Below are positions 46,273-59,200 of a DNA stretch of 64,000 bases, piece by piece. Source of the DNA: Tamarix chinensis (taxonomy: Eukaryota > Streptophyta > Magnoliopsida > Caryophyllales > Tamaricaceae); the NCBI GenBank assembly GCA_030549775.1, contig CM060180.1, positions 27,299,590 through 27,363,589 on the forward strand, given 5' to 3'. Position 1 is the stretch's first letter. Every line of letters starts with the position of its first letter. Made by a program: the position numbers and the translations under genes. A model generated the notes under the pieces. That model was not told where the DNA came from, ran no database searches, and saw only the letters and a list, made by a program, of their open reading frames with translations.

Positions 46273-49200
46273 TGTAACACTCCGATTTTTAAGAACCAAA
46301 ATTTTTTGTTTTATGTCAGAAGCACATAAGCAAAATAGTAGGTGTCACTGCCGTAATTGACATAAGTTTGGTTTGCCCAATCATCCTTACATCAATCACA
46401 AGGCTAAAATTATTTATAGTGAAATGAGAAAATTATAAATGGAAGAAATATTTATAAATACAATACGAGTTTGAAGGTTAACTCTTAATTATAATAACAA
46501 AATATAAAGTAAAGGATATTATAGATCAAAGTCCAAAAAGGTATTCGGATAAATACATCAACCGAAAAACATAACTTTTCACCTAGAAACCCAGTATAAA
46601 TAATAGTTCACTCATTCTCACATAGTACATCAAAAGCAGCATAATCATTTAGCGGGTCTTCAAAGTCCTACACAAAGGAATCAGGATATCCTACTCGTGG
46701 AAATGAACAACACCTATAAAAAGGATGGTCAGTATACTATATACTGAGTAAGGTAATAACACTATCTAATCAGGGATACAGGTAATACATGCATTCATAA
46801 CTGATGATGAGCACACATTCAAACTAATAAAAAGTCTCATAAGATAAATATTGATCTAGACCTCTTTATTAGATATAACCAATTTTATTCTTTTATATAC
46901 GTTAAGTTCAAGAACTCTAATTTTCTTAAATCGGTGGAACAGTTTGAAGCACCTTATTAGGAGCAACACACTTGAGCCACTATTATCATCTGGTGGAATA
47001 GATCTGAAAACATCACCTTCTCGGGGCAAAATGCTCTCGAGCCACTATTATCCTTCGGTGGAACAGATATAAAAATATAACCTTGGTCTTGATGCACATA
47101 CTCTTCCAATTTAAGTCATTAGTGTCTAATCCATAGGTTATACAATTATATTTCATTCATGATGAGTGGGCCTCACTATTCTTAATCCGATAAAACAAAT
47201 TGAAAAACCGTCTCTAGACAAAATGCTCCCAAGCCACTATTATGCTCCGGTGGAATAGATATAAAAATATTACTTTAGCCCTACTCATGTTATCTTTCAC
47301 TTTAATTAATTAATATCTTATTCATGATCGATTTACAGGTACCGAACACATTAAGGTAGATAAGCACATAACATAATTCATAAGTCAATCTCTAGAATCA
47401 AGATCCTTAATTTCCTCAACCATAATATTACATTCCTAGCATAACTTTTCTTATATTGATCATTAAATTTTCAATTATAGTATATCATTTCTCAAATATT
47501 ATCATTGTTAACCCACCCGAAATTCAGGGTCTTACACCCACATATCACACGTACAATAATAGCTCTATTCCAAACATTACTATTTATAGAGCACCCAAAA
47601 TCCTACTTTCAAGATTAGTCATAACTCTTCTCTAAGGATCATATGATTAACCAATTTCAATAAAACTCCTTGAATTACCAACATTAACAACATATCCAAA
47701 ATTTATTGTCTAACACAAGGTTTTTACACATGGGATGATAATATTACCATTTAAGGTTATTATGTCCTAATTAAGCCATTATCTCATTTTAAGGAACCCA
47801 CAACACTCAGTAATTACTCCAAATACTTTTCCAGATATCATTATCATAATTAATACACCTAACATATCAAAATATCGAGATCTCTAGATTAACCCATATT
47901 ACTATTCTATAATTTATGTTTTCCCACAAGTACGACTTAGCACATTAAGATTATATCAACACCTTTCCCATTCTCACTTCCTTTATATCATATAAATCTA
48001 CATTATCACAACATATCATTAACAACATACATTTTTCCATATAATAAAAATATCATGATAATGCACATAGCAATGGAAGCATTTTACATAAAAACTCTAA
48101 AACATGAATTAGTATCATTACCAATAAGGAAACCAGGCTCTAAACACGTAAATCCCAAACATCCTCCTTTGAGATCACCATAATATCACCTATGAAAAAT
48201 AAGATAGTACATGATTAGGCTCAAAGATTATAACTAATGGAAAAGTTAAGGTAAAAGAGGGTAAAAATAAAAATAGTTAAAGTCAAAGGGAAGTTTGGTT
48301 TGCATGGAAGTGTGGTGGAATATATGATGGAGCTATGGTGAATTTTTTATGGTGTTTGGATAAGGTTTGGGGTAAAAAAGAGGGTGCATGATTGAAATAG
48401 GGAGGTTGTACGAGTGTGCAGCAAACATTGCACACCTAGGTTGTGAGCTAGGTTCGTGTATGGGCAAGCTGTGTGAAGAGGCATGATCGTGCTCGAGCAA
48501 TTGATTACGTAGGACAATATTGAACAGGTGCACACAGGTATACGATAAGCTATGTGTAGGTCATGCGATTATACATGCGAAAACCGTGCTAGTTTGCACG
48601 GGCATGTGATAAGGAAAATTTATAGTGCATGGGCATGCACAAGCCATGTATCTCACAAAAATGTGACAAGCACAATGAAAGAAGAGGAAAAAAACAACGG
48701 TGGTAGAGGACGAAGGCCTGTGACGACAAATGGGAGTGATGGAATGGCCTAAGTGGTTGATCCACTAAGATTTGGGCTATGCGCGGTGGCTGTGGTGATG
48801 GGGGTGGTCGAATGATGCCAAATAGAACACGACCAAGGGAGAATAAGAAAGAAAGAAAGAAAGAAAAGAGAGGGAGCTCAGGGTAGTGGGTTTTTACAGA
48901 GTTTGGGAAATAATAGGCAAAAAACAAGTGAGGGATAAAGAGAGTAGAGTAGTACATATATACATGCATTGGTAAAAGAAAAAAATGCATAAGGTGGCAT
49001 ACGAAACAGACGGTGAAGGGGGAGATGGTGGAAGTGTAGGGTGACAGGGGCTCGAGGGATGGCAGAGGCATGAGGGGATGGAAAAAACTTTCAACAGAAG
49101 AGATGGTTTTGGGTGGTTGTGTGAGAAGAAAATGGCAAGGTGTATGTGTGCAGCAGTCGAGGGAGAATTAGCAACATGAGATGGTGATGGTAGAGTGTTG

Positions 49201-49589
49201 ATAATGATGATGTTGATTGTAGTAGAGGGTGAGGGTGATGGTTGTAACTTGTAAGTTGTTAGAAGTAAGAATAGTTAAGCCTCATTGTAGGAAGGAGACA
49301 GGAGAATGGAGAAAAAAAAAGGAAAAATGAGAAATAAAAGGAAAAGAGAAAAAAGTTTAAGGTAGGTTTTAGATAAATTTTAGATTAGCCATAATAGGCC
49401 GTCTTACTGATAAAATTTACTGAGACTAGTTCTGAAGTATACTTTATTCAGGTCAAAGATTATGATGAGGTTAAGATTTTGGGATTTAGAAATTTAATTA
49501 AGGCTAAAATAATATTTTTTTCAAGATTAGAATCAGATAACGATATTAATGATACAAGATTAGGTTAAGTAAAGTTTTGGGGTATTACA
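46273..49589 (-). mobile_element. LTR-C: 3.3 kb solo-LTR-like element with perfect 5-bp target duplication
   Basis: It starts TGTAACACTCCG and ends GGGGTATTACA, flanked on both sides by TCATG (46268-46272 and 49590-49594). Internally it is the LTR-A plan inverted: dyad mini-repeats at 46975-47260 (for example GAGCCACTATTAT...CGGTGGAAC) and a purine-rich tract at about 48640-49340. No gag/pol, so a solo LTR is the simplest reading. ORFs at 48333-49094 arise from the purine/pyrimidine tract and look spurious. Confidence 0.8.
46970..47260 (-). repeat. dyad mini-repeat array in LTR-C
   Basis: Copies in inverted orientation begin at about 46976, 47040 and 47232 (CCACTATTAT then GGTGGAA), with a weak one at 47173. 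Linkers carry GGGCAAAATGCTC, the complement of the GAGCGTTTTGCCC linker of LTR-B. Confidence 0.7.
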
Positions 49590-50527
49590 TCATGTGATTT
49601 CCATGACAAGCTTTTCCCTAGAATTGAATGGTTTGATTTTGGTAACACCTCATTAAAGATCACTATCTTGGATTATAGGATTGTATCCCTTCTCAAGGTT
49701 TTGAACTTTATTAAAATGGACTAGTAAATTACCTTGTTATATCCTAAATAATTGGATTAGGGTTTTTCTTGTTTAGCATCGAATTATGTTTTTATCATGT
49801 TGACAATTAACCCTTGTTAGGATATAGGTGGCTATTATCATATGTGAAATTATGAGATCATAATTGTTATCAAAATTTATTATCACATGTGACCAAATGC
49901 ATTATTCTCATGTTATCCATGTCTTAGTGTTGGTATAGTTGTATCAAGATATAGTATGAGCTTGTATATTATTGCATGTGATCATACATTATATGCATAA
50001 TTCTTGCTTTTGTGTATTGAATTGTCTACATGAGTATGTTTCCTTTTTATATGTGTTGTAGTTTATTCAATATGAGGAAGTCGTACTGATTTTATAATTT
50101 TCAGCTAAATATATATGTTAGAGATGTTGGTAGCTTCCGAATTTGGGGAAAATCCATTGGAGGATATTACTCTTAAGGAATTTGTGTTTGGGACTAAGAG
50201 TTAGGACTAATTGGTGTTATATTGTTAGGTGCTCTTTCTTTCTTTTCTTTTTTTTTGGTTATTATTTTAGACTCTTATATCTCTAGCTTGTATTTTGTCA
50301 GCTTGGTTGTTGTAATAATAGTTTTATTATCTATAACTCTTTATTTATATTATTTTATATCTTTATTCTATTTTATTGGTTTGTTGAAGTGTTTTAGCCC
50401 TAACAATTAGCATAAAAAAGGTAGTGGAGGCTGAATTTTGCTAAGTGAAGAGGTAACACCCATTATTTTATGTAATTACTTCAGCTAAAAAAAATATATT
50501 TTAATTAGTAAAACTAGCGGTGTTATA

Positions 50528-51161
50528 ATGTTATTTTATAATTATAAGATCATATAGTTAATTGATAAATAGAATTTATTATTTTATCACTACAATGATG
50601 TGAATGCATGTGATTTGTAAAAGTTGAAAAGGTTGATTGAATTTTAAGAAAACAAATATTTTACAACTATATTATACATTACTTTACAATAGTATTAGTG
50701 TATCACCATCAAATACTATGCAACAATTAACTAATTAATGACAAATAAAAATGATTGTTGAACATAATGCATAAATATAATATACAATTAATTTACAAGA
50801 GAATATTCCTACATGCATGAAGTCGTAATGAACAAAAAAAAACATAATACAAATAACCAGCTTAGAAATTGATCCATTGATGTTATTTTATATATATCTT
50901 TAGAATGCCATGACATGCTTTTTGATGACACATGGTTTTAGATTACAATAACTATCATAGTATTTTCTACAACTCATTACTTTTTTTCTTTTCTGATAAA
51001 GACTTTCAAGTAAATATTATAGTTATGAAAAAAGTAAGGCTTATCAATGGAAGATGGACTTATTTTCCCCCTCATTTTATAATTAATTTCCTATATAACC
51101 AATTCTACTTATTTTTATATTTTCCCCGCATCATTTGGTTGTTCTTATTAAACTCTCTTTG
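50528..51161. other. spacer between LTR-F and LTR-E, no gene seen
   Basis: AT-rich. A 98-codon plus-strand ORF from 50932 (rich in F, Y, L, I) shows no family signature. Confidence 0.35.
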
Positions 51162-51931
51162 TGTAACACCATCACATTTACTGCTCAAATATTTTATTTT
51201 GTGGAAGCATAATGCTAAAATAATTTGATGCTATCACTATACTCAACATGAACATGACTTATCATACCATCCTCATATTGAATGCAAGGCAAAATACTTA
51301 TAACTTTAAATAATACAAAAAAAAGAGTGAGAGACATTTTCATAAATATCAAATAAGATTTTGAAGCTTTAACTCCGAGTATAATATAGGTAAAAATATA
51401 ATAAAAAGAATCTAATGGAACAAATAGTCCATAAGGTATCTAGTTTTGACTAGATATTGGAGAAAATTGACTCTACGCCTAACCTCAAACAAATAAATCA
51501 CTCCTCCATGGTTAGTGCATAGTTATTAATAGGTCTCCAGCAACCTTTAAACAATACTTGAGTCATTTACTCATATAAATGAGTGATACCCGTTAAAATG
51601 ATGTTTAATACTTACATATTGAGTAAGGTAACAATATGACCATAAGAAAAAGACATGCATAACACGTAATGTCATATGCAAGGACTAAACATGCACATTG
51701 ATTATAATCTAAGATGGCTCAAAAGATGAACCAAAAGAAATTTTCAATTCAACCGATTATACATTTCCAGTTATTTAAGCACTTGAGAACAGGCACCTCG
51801 CTATTCATAACTAGTGGAATGGTAAGATGCACCGAGAATCACTATTATATTTAGTGGATCGGTAACTTGACCTTTTTAAGGCAATATACATCCAAAAATC
51901 GCTATTATATCCGATAAACCAGTGACCAACC
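51162..51931 (-). mobile_element. LTR-E: left part of an LTR-family copy, interrupted by LTR-D
   Basis: It starts TGTAACACCATCACATTTAC at 51162, continues with stretches like those after the start of LTR-C (TACTTACATATTGAGTAAGG near 51610), and reaches three degenerate dyad repeats at 51810-51925 (TCACTATTATATTTAGTGGA and similar). It breaks off where LTR-D begins. Its other part should lie right of the window. Confidence 0.5.
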
Positions 51932-53687
51932 TATAGCACTCCAAATTTTACTACTGAAATTTTTTGATTAATAGAGAAAGCATACAATCAAAATATGCTT
52001 GCTATCATCGTAATTGACATAATTTTAGTTTACCAAAAACTACTTACATTAATGACAAGGCCAGAACCATTCATAGTAAAGTAAGGTAATTAGAAATGAA
52101 AGAAACTTTTATAAATACAAATATGAGTTTGGAGATTAACTATGAATAATAGAATACAAATGAATAGATACCATGGATCTAAGAGTCCAAAAAGGTATAT
52201 GAGTAAAAATATCATCCAAATAATATAAATTTTTCCCAAACACCCAGTATAAATAAAAGTCGCTCCTCATCACATAAAGCATCTAAAGTAGCAAACTTAT
52301 TCAATTGGTGACTGGTCCCAAAAGCATTAGAGTATTCTATTTAAAGGAATGAGCAACAACCATAAAAATGATTGCTAGTAAGCTATGTATTGAGCAACAT
52401 AACAATACTATTGAATCAAAGATACAAATAAATACATGCATTCATAACAAATGATAAGTACACATATAGTTTACGAAAAGTATCATAAGGAAAACACTAA
52501 TCCATGCCTCTTTATTATATATAACCAATTTTATTCTTTTATTTATGTTGAGTTTAGGGATCTCACCATTCTTAATGCGGTTGAACATACTAAAATACTT
52601 TCTTAGGGATAATACACCTGAGCCACTATTTTTATCTAATGGAACGAATATGAAAATATCACCTCCTTAGGGAAAAATGTTCTTGAGCGACTATTATCAT
52701 CCGGTGAAAAGGATATGCAAACATCACTTTAGTCTTAACTCACATACTCTTTCACTTTAAGTCATTAGTGTCTTATCCATTAGGTTACTGAATTCATATT
52801 ATTATCAACGATGAGCATACACCCCACTATTCTTAATCTAGTGGAACGAACTAAAACATCTTCTCAAGGTGAACACACCTAAACCACTATTATCATCTGG
52901 TAGAACAAATCTAAAAACATCACCTTTTGAGGGTAAAATGCTCCCGAGCCACTATTATCACCTAGGGGAACGTATTTGAAAACATCACCTTGGCTCGGCT
53001 TACATAATATTTCACTCTAGATGATTAATTTAATATTCATGATTGATGGTACAAGTACAAAACCTAATTAAGGTAATAAATACACCAACATATAGAGAAC
53101 AAGACTACCTCAAAGGTTAAGATGTTCACTTTCCCCCCAAACCCTAAATTCACAATTTAGGTAGAACTCTCCCATTCCGATCATTTATCTACCAAATTTA
53201 GTATATCTTTGTTAAATATTATTATTATTATTATTATTAATAACATATACAAAATTTAAGGTCTAACTTTCATGTTTTGCATATGCGATAATAACTCTAT
53301 CTCAAAAGTTATTATTCACAAAGCTCCCAAAACCCTAATTTCACAAGTCATAACTTTTCCCATGAGGATTATAAGATTAATAAATTTAATATACATCCCT
53401 AATAATTAAATATTAACAATATATCTGAAATTCGTGGTCTAACTCTAATATTTTACACATGTGATAATAAGATTACTGTTTAAAGTTACTATTTTCTATT
53501 TAGGCATTTTTCTCATTTTAGGAAAACTTATGACATTCGTAATCACTCCAATAACTCCACACAATAATCTTAGCATAATTCTATACTAGAAATACTTTAA
53601 AATACTTATATTCTCATATTATCCACGTTGACCAAAATACCTTTATTTCACAAAAATCTTATATCCTCAATATTATTATTTATGAAT
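51932..53687 (-). mobile_element. LTR-D, left part, interrupted by CACTA-1
   Basis: From TATAGCACTCCAAATTTTAC (an eroded TGTAACACTCC start) it follows LTR-C closely: AATTGACATAATTTTAGTTT, CCAAAAAGGTATATGAGTAA, ACACCCAGTATAAATAAAAG, CTCTTTATTATATATAACCA and TTTTATTCTTTTAT. It includes dyad repeats at 52620-52980. It breaks at 53687 at the left terminus of CACTA-1 and resumes at 63630. Confidence 0.65.
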
Positions 53688-53699
53688 CACTACTACGGA

Positions 53700-54000
53700 A
53701 ACAGGAATTAATAACGGCACATTAGTAACGGTGGTTTGAAAACCGTCGTCAAATCCGTGAAAATTAATGCGCGGGAATTTTTAATAACGGTTTTACGTAA
53801 TAACCGTTATTAAAAGTGCAACGTAAATTTTTGCACGGGAATTTTAATAACGGTTGACGTAAAACCGTTATTAAAAATTGATTTAATAACGGTTCAAACA
53901 AGAACCGTTGTTAAAATTTCCAAAGTTTTAATAACGGTTTCTTTTAAAACCGTTATTAAATCATGTTTTAATAACGGTTCTTACAGGAACCGTTATTAAT
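53700..54000. repeat. left subterminal palindrome array of CACTA-1
   Basis: Five palindromic units of about 38 bp, each TTTAATAACGGTT then 8-12 variable bases then AACCGTTATTAAA, follow the left terminus. In EnSpm-type elements such subterminal repeats bind the DNA-binding transposition protein; that role is inferred. Confidence 0.85.
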
Positions 54001-54023
54001 ATCTCCTTTTATTTTGTTGTCTT

Positions 54024-54341
54024 TTGTTTCGTGCCAAAAATTTCACACTCTGCCGCTTCCCTCTCGTACTCTCTTTCTATTGCAAACCCTTGCACCACCG
54101 CTCCGGCTCCTCTGAATTAAGGGAAACCGTCGCACTACCATCTCTCCACCACCCCTCTGCCATTCTTGCGAACGTAGCCAGCATTTGTACCTTCGTCGTT
54201 GCCGTTCTCAACTTGTACGCCGTCGCTCCCTTTATGTATGTGTTGTTCTTCCTTCAATATTGCCTAATTTTTCTCTCTACTGATATGTATATATATATAT
54301 ATATATATGCATGCATGTTGTACCAAAGATGTTGTGTTTGA
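54024..54341 (+). other. possible leader or first exon of CACTA-1 genes
   Basis: Directly after the left subterminal array a C/T-rich stretch is open for 105 codons (MFRAKNFTLCRFPLVLSFYC...) with no recognisable domain. Its place between the terminus and the genes fits a promoter/leader. The reading frame itself is probably not translated. Confidence 0.2.
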
Positions 54342-54440
54342 TGTGTTGTTCGAAAATCTGTCGTTCGATGTGTTGGTGAAAAAATTTGCTGTGGCCTTTT
54401 TGATTGTGGCCGGCCGAGACCTTAATATATATGTATATAT

Positions 54441-54486
<46 letters not shown>

Positions 54487-54796
54487 TTATAATCTATTTT
54501 ATAAAAATATGTATTATTATTTTAAGAGAATCCACAAGCCTAAAATATATATTATTATCATAAGATATGTACGTTCTAAGTATAAAATTAAGCTGTATAT
54601 ATTTTTTTAGCACTCACATTATTATATATGCAGATGATCATGTGTATTTATATGCTTTTTTTAATATATATTTTGTAAGACGTGTATGTTTGTTTTTCCG
54701 TAAAATGTGTGTTTATATGTGTTCTATTATATGTATATATATATATTTATAATATATTCATATATAAGATGTGTATATATAATCTTAAATAATTGT

Positions 54797-54925
54797 GGTT
54801 AGGGTTAGGGTTAGCTATAGGTTTAGGATCATTATCTTATGAGGTTTAGTGTTATTTTTTTATTATAATTTATTAGGGTTAATTATTGTTAGGGTTAGTG
54901 GGAGGGGGGAGGGTTAGGGTTTATC
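54797..54925 (+). repeat. TTAGGG-like short repeats inside CACTA-1
   Basis: GGTTAGGGTTAGGGTTAG at about 54799 and further TTAGGGTT units at about 54873, 54889 and 54913, separated by degenerate TTTAGG pieces, make about six telomere-like units within 130 bp. The plant telomere unit is TTTAGGG, so most of these are one T short. Confidence 0.6.
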
Positions 54926-55106
54926 GTTTATTATATTAAATATAAACTAGGGCTATAAGGAAAAATCCTAAGGATAAGGGTATTGTGCCTGGGGAAAAGT
55001 TGAGGAGGTTGGTTGGGCATCGGTGTTGTGATCGATAAAAATTAAATAGAGATGAATAATTGTGTATAATAATAATAATAATAATCATCATCATCATATA
55101 AGATTT

Positions 55107-55114
55107 ATTAGATT

Positions 55115-55156
<42 letters not shown>
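55107..55156. repeat. (TA)n microsatellite in CACTA-1
   Basis: A TA run of about 17 units preceded by (ATA)n and (ATC)n at 55067-55096. Similar runs occur at 54288-54308 and 54448-54478. Confidence 0.9.
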
Positions 55157-55158
<2 letters not shown>

Positions 55159-55440
55159 CTTATTAATATCTACTTGATTTTACTATGCGTAGCTTGAATG
55201 ATTTGATGAAAGTTTGATGTTTAGCTAGTTTGTTAAATATATAACTAAAGATTATGTCCTTATTTTAAATAGTTTGATGTTGTTAGGTTTACATAGTTGG
55301 TTATGATCTGGTAGAATATATTTATGATTTGTCTAGCTAGTTGAATATCACTTTATATATTCTGTAATTTAGATCCTTTTAATTTCGAGAACAACCTTGA
55401 TGATAAGATTTAGTGATTCTCATTTGTAGGTAGTGATCAG

Positions 55441-55914
55441 ATGACATACCCTCCACTGTATTTTCATATGGCGCCACATAGAGATGTACGAACTCATGTG
55501 ATATGGTTATATAATGAGCTATGTCATTTGTACGTGAGTGGCTCATCCTATCACCCCTTCCATTTCAGATCTTATCACCTTCTGTTAACCCTGCCTCAGA
55601 TAGAGCCATGGGCATCGGCTACGTCTACTTTTTTGCAGTGGTTTGTCTACCACAGTGATGCACCACACCCGAGATTTATTGAGGGTGAGATGTTTGCTAG
55701 AGAGTATGATAGGATATCGAGAGAACTGATGGTCATCGATGACGAGTGGAGGTATCGTCATAGCTTGCCTCGGAGTATCCACCTCAGTTACCCTAGAGTA
55801 TCCGTGAGTAGACTCTCATTTGATGATGTCAGGGATCAAATGATATATCGTGATGAGTGGACTTTTAGAGTTATAGTTTTTAGTCGGGCTCGACAAGGCT
55901 ATCGGGGGATTTAG
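55441..55914 (+). CDS. unrecognised 157-residue ORF carried by CACTA-1
   Basis: The frame from ATG 55441 is rich in H, Y, W, R and S. It contains HRDVRTHVIWLYNELCHLYV (residues 14-33), TFLQWFVYHSDAPHPRFIEG (63-82) and SRLSFDDVRDQMIYRDEWTF, and ends ARQGYRGI. I see no catalytic motif, membrane segment or known domain. A TTTGTAG acceptor-like site just upstream (55424-55430) suggests it may be an internal exon. It lies about 330 bp before the transposase start on the same strand, where CACTA-2 has no counterpart, so it is either captured host sequence or an accessory transposon gene. The frame is free of stops over 474 bp in very AT-rich DNA, which favours past selection. Confidence 0.5.
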   Translation: MTYPPLYFHMAPHRDVRTHVIWLYNELCHLYVSGSSYHPFHFRSYHLLLTLPQIEPWASATSTFLQWFVYHSDAPHPRFIEGEMFAREYDRISRELMVIDDEWRYRHSLPRSIHLSYPRVSVSRLSFDDVRDQMIYRDEWTFRVIVFSRARQGYRGI

Positions 55915-56247
55915 TTTTAGATATGAGTTTTCGTTTTTTAGGCATTTGAGTTGTAGCAACATTTTGATGTATATAGTGCTGCTATTGCTTAAATCTTGTA
56001 GTATGCATATCTTTTGTAAATTGAACTATTAATTGTATAATATTTTGCTACGTTTGTATGTATGCATATATATATATATAATGAACTCTTTGTAAGTATG
56101 AGGAGTTTCATTGATCAGCATTAATATAATTTTGGAAACTTGTTAGCATGATTCGTATAATTTTGAAAATTATTATACTTATAATTCAATTGATTTTTAA
56201 TATATAATTAATTACTTTCATGTGGGATATATTTAGATTCAAATAAT

Positions 56248-59200
56248 ATGGATCGGAAATGGTTGTCTGCAAATCGTCTATCTAGAGAATATAACGAAGG
56301 AGTGGAGTTTTTCATCAAGTTTGCAGTTGAACATGCTCGGGACAATAGTAGAATAGTCTGTCCTTGTTTGAAGTGTGCTTATATTCAGCGTGTCAACGCT
56401 AATGATTTGAGAGATCATTTATTTGTGTATGGAATTGATACAAGCTACACTTGTTGGATATGGCATGGGGAAACAGAGTCTAAATATGAAAATGACGATG
56501 CTGGGAGGGATAGTAGTGGATCATCATTTGATAACTATGAGGGACATTCGTTAGAGGAGATGACTCAAAAGGTTAAGGAAAGTGTTCGGGATTATCCAAA
56601 AATGTTTGAGAAGTTATTGAATGACTCGGAGAAACCTTTGTACGGTGATTGTAAGACGTTTACGTGATTATCCGCTACTTTAAGGTTGTACAACTTAAAG
56701 GCATGTAACGGATGGAGTGATAAGAGTTTTACAGAATTATTGTCGCTTGTGAAGGATATGCTTCCTGATGATAACGTTCTACCCGATCGTACGTATGAAG
56801 CGAAGAAGATTCTATCCTCTATGGGCATGAGTTATGAGAAGATACATGCATGCCCTAATGATTGTATTTTATATCGCAATGACAATGCATCTTTGGATAG
56901 TTGTCCTAATCCTGAATGCAAAGCACCACGATACAAGAAGAACAAGGTGCCCGCTAAGGTGTTATGGTATTTTCCTATAATACCAAGATTAAGGCGGATG
57001 TTTAATGATATTGAAGATGCCAAGAACCTAAGATGGCATGCTGATGACAAGATAGATGACGGGCTTCTTAGACATCCATCCGACTCTCCACAATGGATGA
57101 CGATTGATGGGTTGTTTCCTGAATTTGGTAAAGAAGTAAGAAATGTGCGCCTTGCACTTTCTGCATATGGAATGAATCCGCACAATCAAGGCAGCTACAG
57201 TTTATGGCCAGTGATTTTGGTTATATACAATTTACCTCCGTGGCTCTATATGAAACACAAGTATATGATGTTGTCTTTACTCATTTCTGGGCCAAACCAA
57301 CCTGGTAATGATATTGATGTTTATTTGGCACCTTTGATTGATGATTTGAAGTTCTTATGGGACATGGGCGTTGAAGTATTTGATGCATATGGTCAAGAAA
57401 ATTTTACTTTGAGAGCATTATTATTCTGTACTATAAATGATTTTCCGGCATATGGCAACTTGTCAGGTTATAGTGTGAAAGGCCATTATGCATGTCCGAT
57501 ATATGAGGAGAATACTTCATTTGTTCAGCTAAGACATGGCCGAAAGACTGTGTTCCTTGGGCATCGTAGGTTTTTACCGAAGAATCATCATTATCGTAGG
57601 CAAAGAAAAGCGTTTAATGGATTCCGAGAAGAAGGGCAGGCACCAATCCGGTTGACGGGTCGACAAGTGTGGCTGAAGATGAAACATTTGAGTGTCAAGT
57701 TTGGGAAGAAGAATAAAGATAAGCCTCCATCAGTTGGGTGGAAGAAGATGTCAATATTCTTCAACATTCCTTATTGGGAATCTTTCTACGTGAGACATAC
57801 CCTTGATGTGATGCATATTGAGAAAAATATATGTGACAGTCTTGTTGGCACATTACTTAATGTTCCATGCAAGACTAAAGATGGGATAAATGCTCGAATG
57901 GATATGGAAGAAATGGGTATTAGACAAGAACTGAAACCGCGAGACAACGGAAGAAGAACATATTTACCGCCGGCGTGTCTTACTCTTTCCAGAAAAGAGA
58001 AAATTTCATTTTGTGAATTCTTGCATGGTTTCAAGGTTCCGGAAGGGTATTCTTCAAATGTCAGAAGGCTCGTGTCGATGAAAGAGTTGAAATTAATTAA
58101 CATGAAGTCTCATGATTGTCATATCTTGATGTAGCACTTGTTGCCGATAGCTATACGTGGAATTTTGCCAAAACGTGTTCGAATTACTATCACGAGGCTT
58201 TGTTGGTTTTTTAAAGCCGTCTGCTCTAAAGTTATACATCCTGATAGTTTGGATGCCTTGCAAAAAGGGATTGTGATTATTTTGTGCCAACTTGAAATGT
58301 ATTTTCCACCGTCATTCTTTGACATTATGGTACATCTAACTGTTCATTTAGTTTATGAGATAAAGATGCTAGGACCTGTTCATGGGCATTGGATGTACCC
58401 CTTTGAATGGTTTATAAAGTTGATAAAAGGTTATGTGAAGAATCGATATCGGCCAGAAGGATGTATTGTTGAGAGTTACCTAGTGGAAGAGGCAATTGAG
58501 TTTTGCACGAAGTACTTGTCAAATGCTGAAGCTCTTGGTATTCCTAAGTCTCGACATGCGGGCAAATTTGAAGGATAGGGTATTAGAGGCAGACAGCTTG
58601 GGCGTGTAGACCCTAACATGTTCCATGCAACACATCTATATGTATTACACAATAGTGATGATGTTCATCCGTACGTTGAAGAGCATATGACTTCTTTACG
58701 GATTAAAAATCCATCCAAGACTGAGAAATGGATTATCGATAAACATAATCTTTCCTTTATTGATTGGATAAGAGATCGCATCATTCCACTCATCGGTCAT
58801 TCCCCAACTTTAATTTCCGGAACGCTGCACTGGTTGTCTTAGAAACCTCGTTATGAAGTTTTTCAATATACCAGTTATGTGATCAACGGTTGCACTTTTT
58901 ATACAAAAGAACAAGATGGGAAGAGTACAATGCAGAACAGTGGGGTGACTTTAGTAGCTGAGGCAATGCATGTTGCTAGTGCGAAAGACAAGAATCCAAC
59001 TTATGAAGATATGAATTATTATTGTGTGATTGAACATATATGGGAGTTAGATTACACTGTATTTAAAATCCCTGTATTCGGCTGCAGATGGGTTGATAAC
59101 AGCAGTGGGGTTAGATATGAAGATGGATTCACATTAGTAGATCTTAATAGGGCAGGGCATAAACAAGACCCATTCATCTTAGCATCACAAGCGACACAAG

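Larger units (their letters stand above)
44800..50527 (+). mobile_element. LTR-F: older relative of LTR-A, split by LTR-C
   Basis: Left of LTR-C, GAATAAAATACTAATTATTT, then AAAATGAAAAACAACATGAG (about 46073-46112), aligns with LTR-A (20891-20940) and LTR-B (31560-31620). Right of LTR-C, TTTTAGCCCTAACAATTAGC, then AGGTAACACCC and a final GCGGTGTTATA (ending about 50527), corresponds to the LTR-A terminus TAGCCTTAGCACTTAGTA...GGGTGTTACA. The left end is not found and 44800 is approximate. The copy is strongly diverged. Confidence 0.5.

Noticed and set aside
48333..49094. Overlapping minus-strand ORFs up to 160 codons
   Set aside because: They lie in the purine-rich tract of LTR-C and have no family signature.
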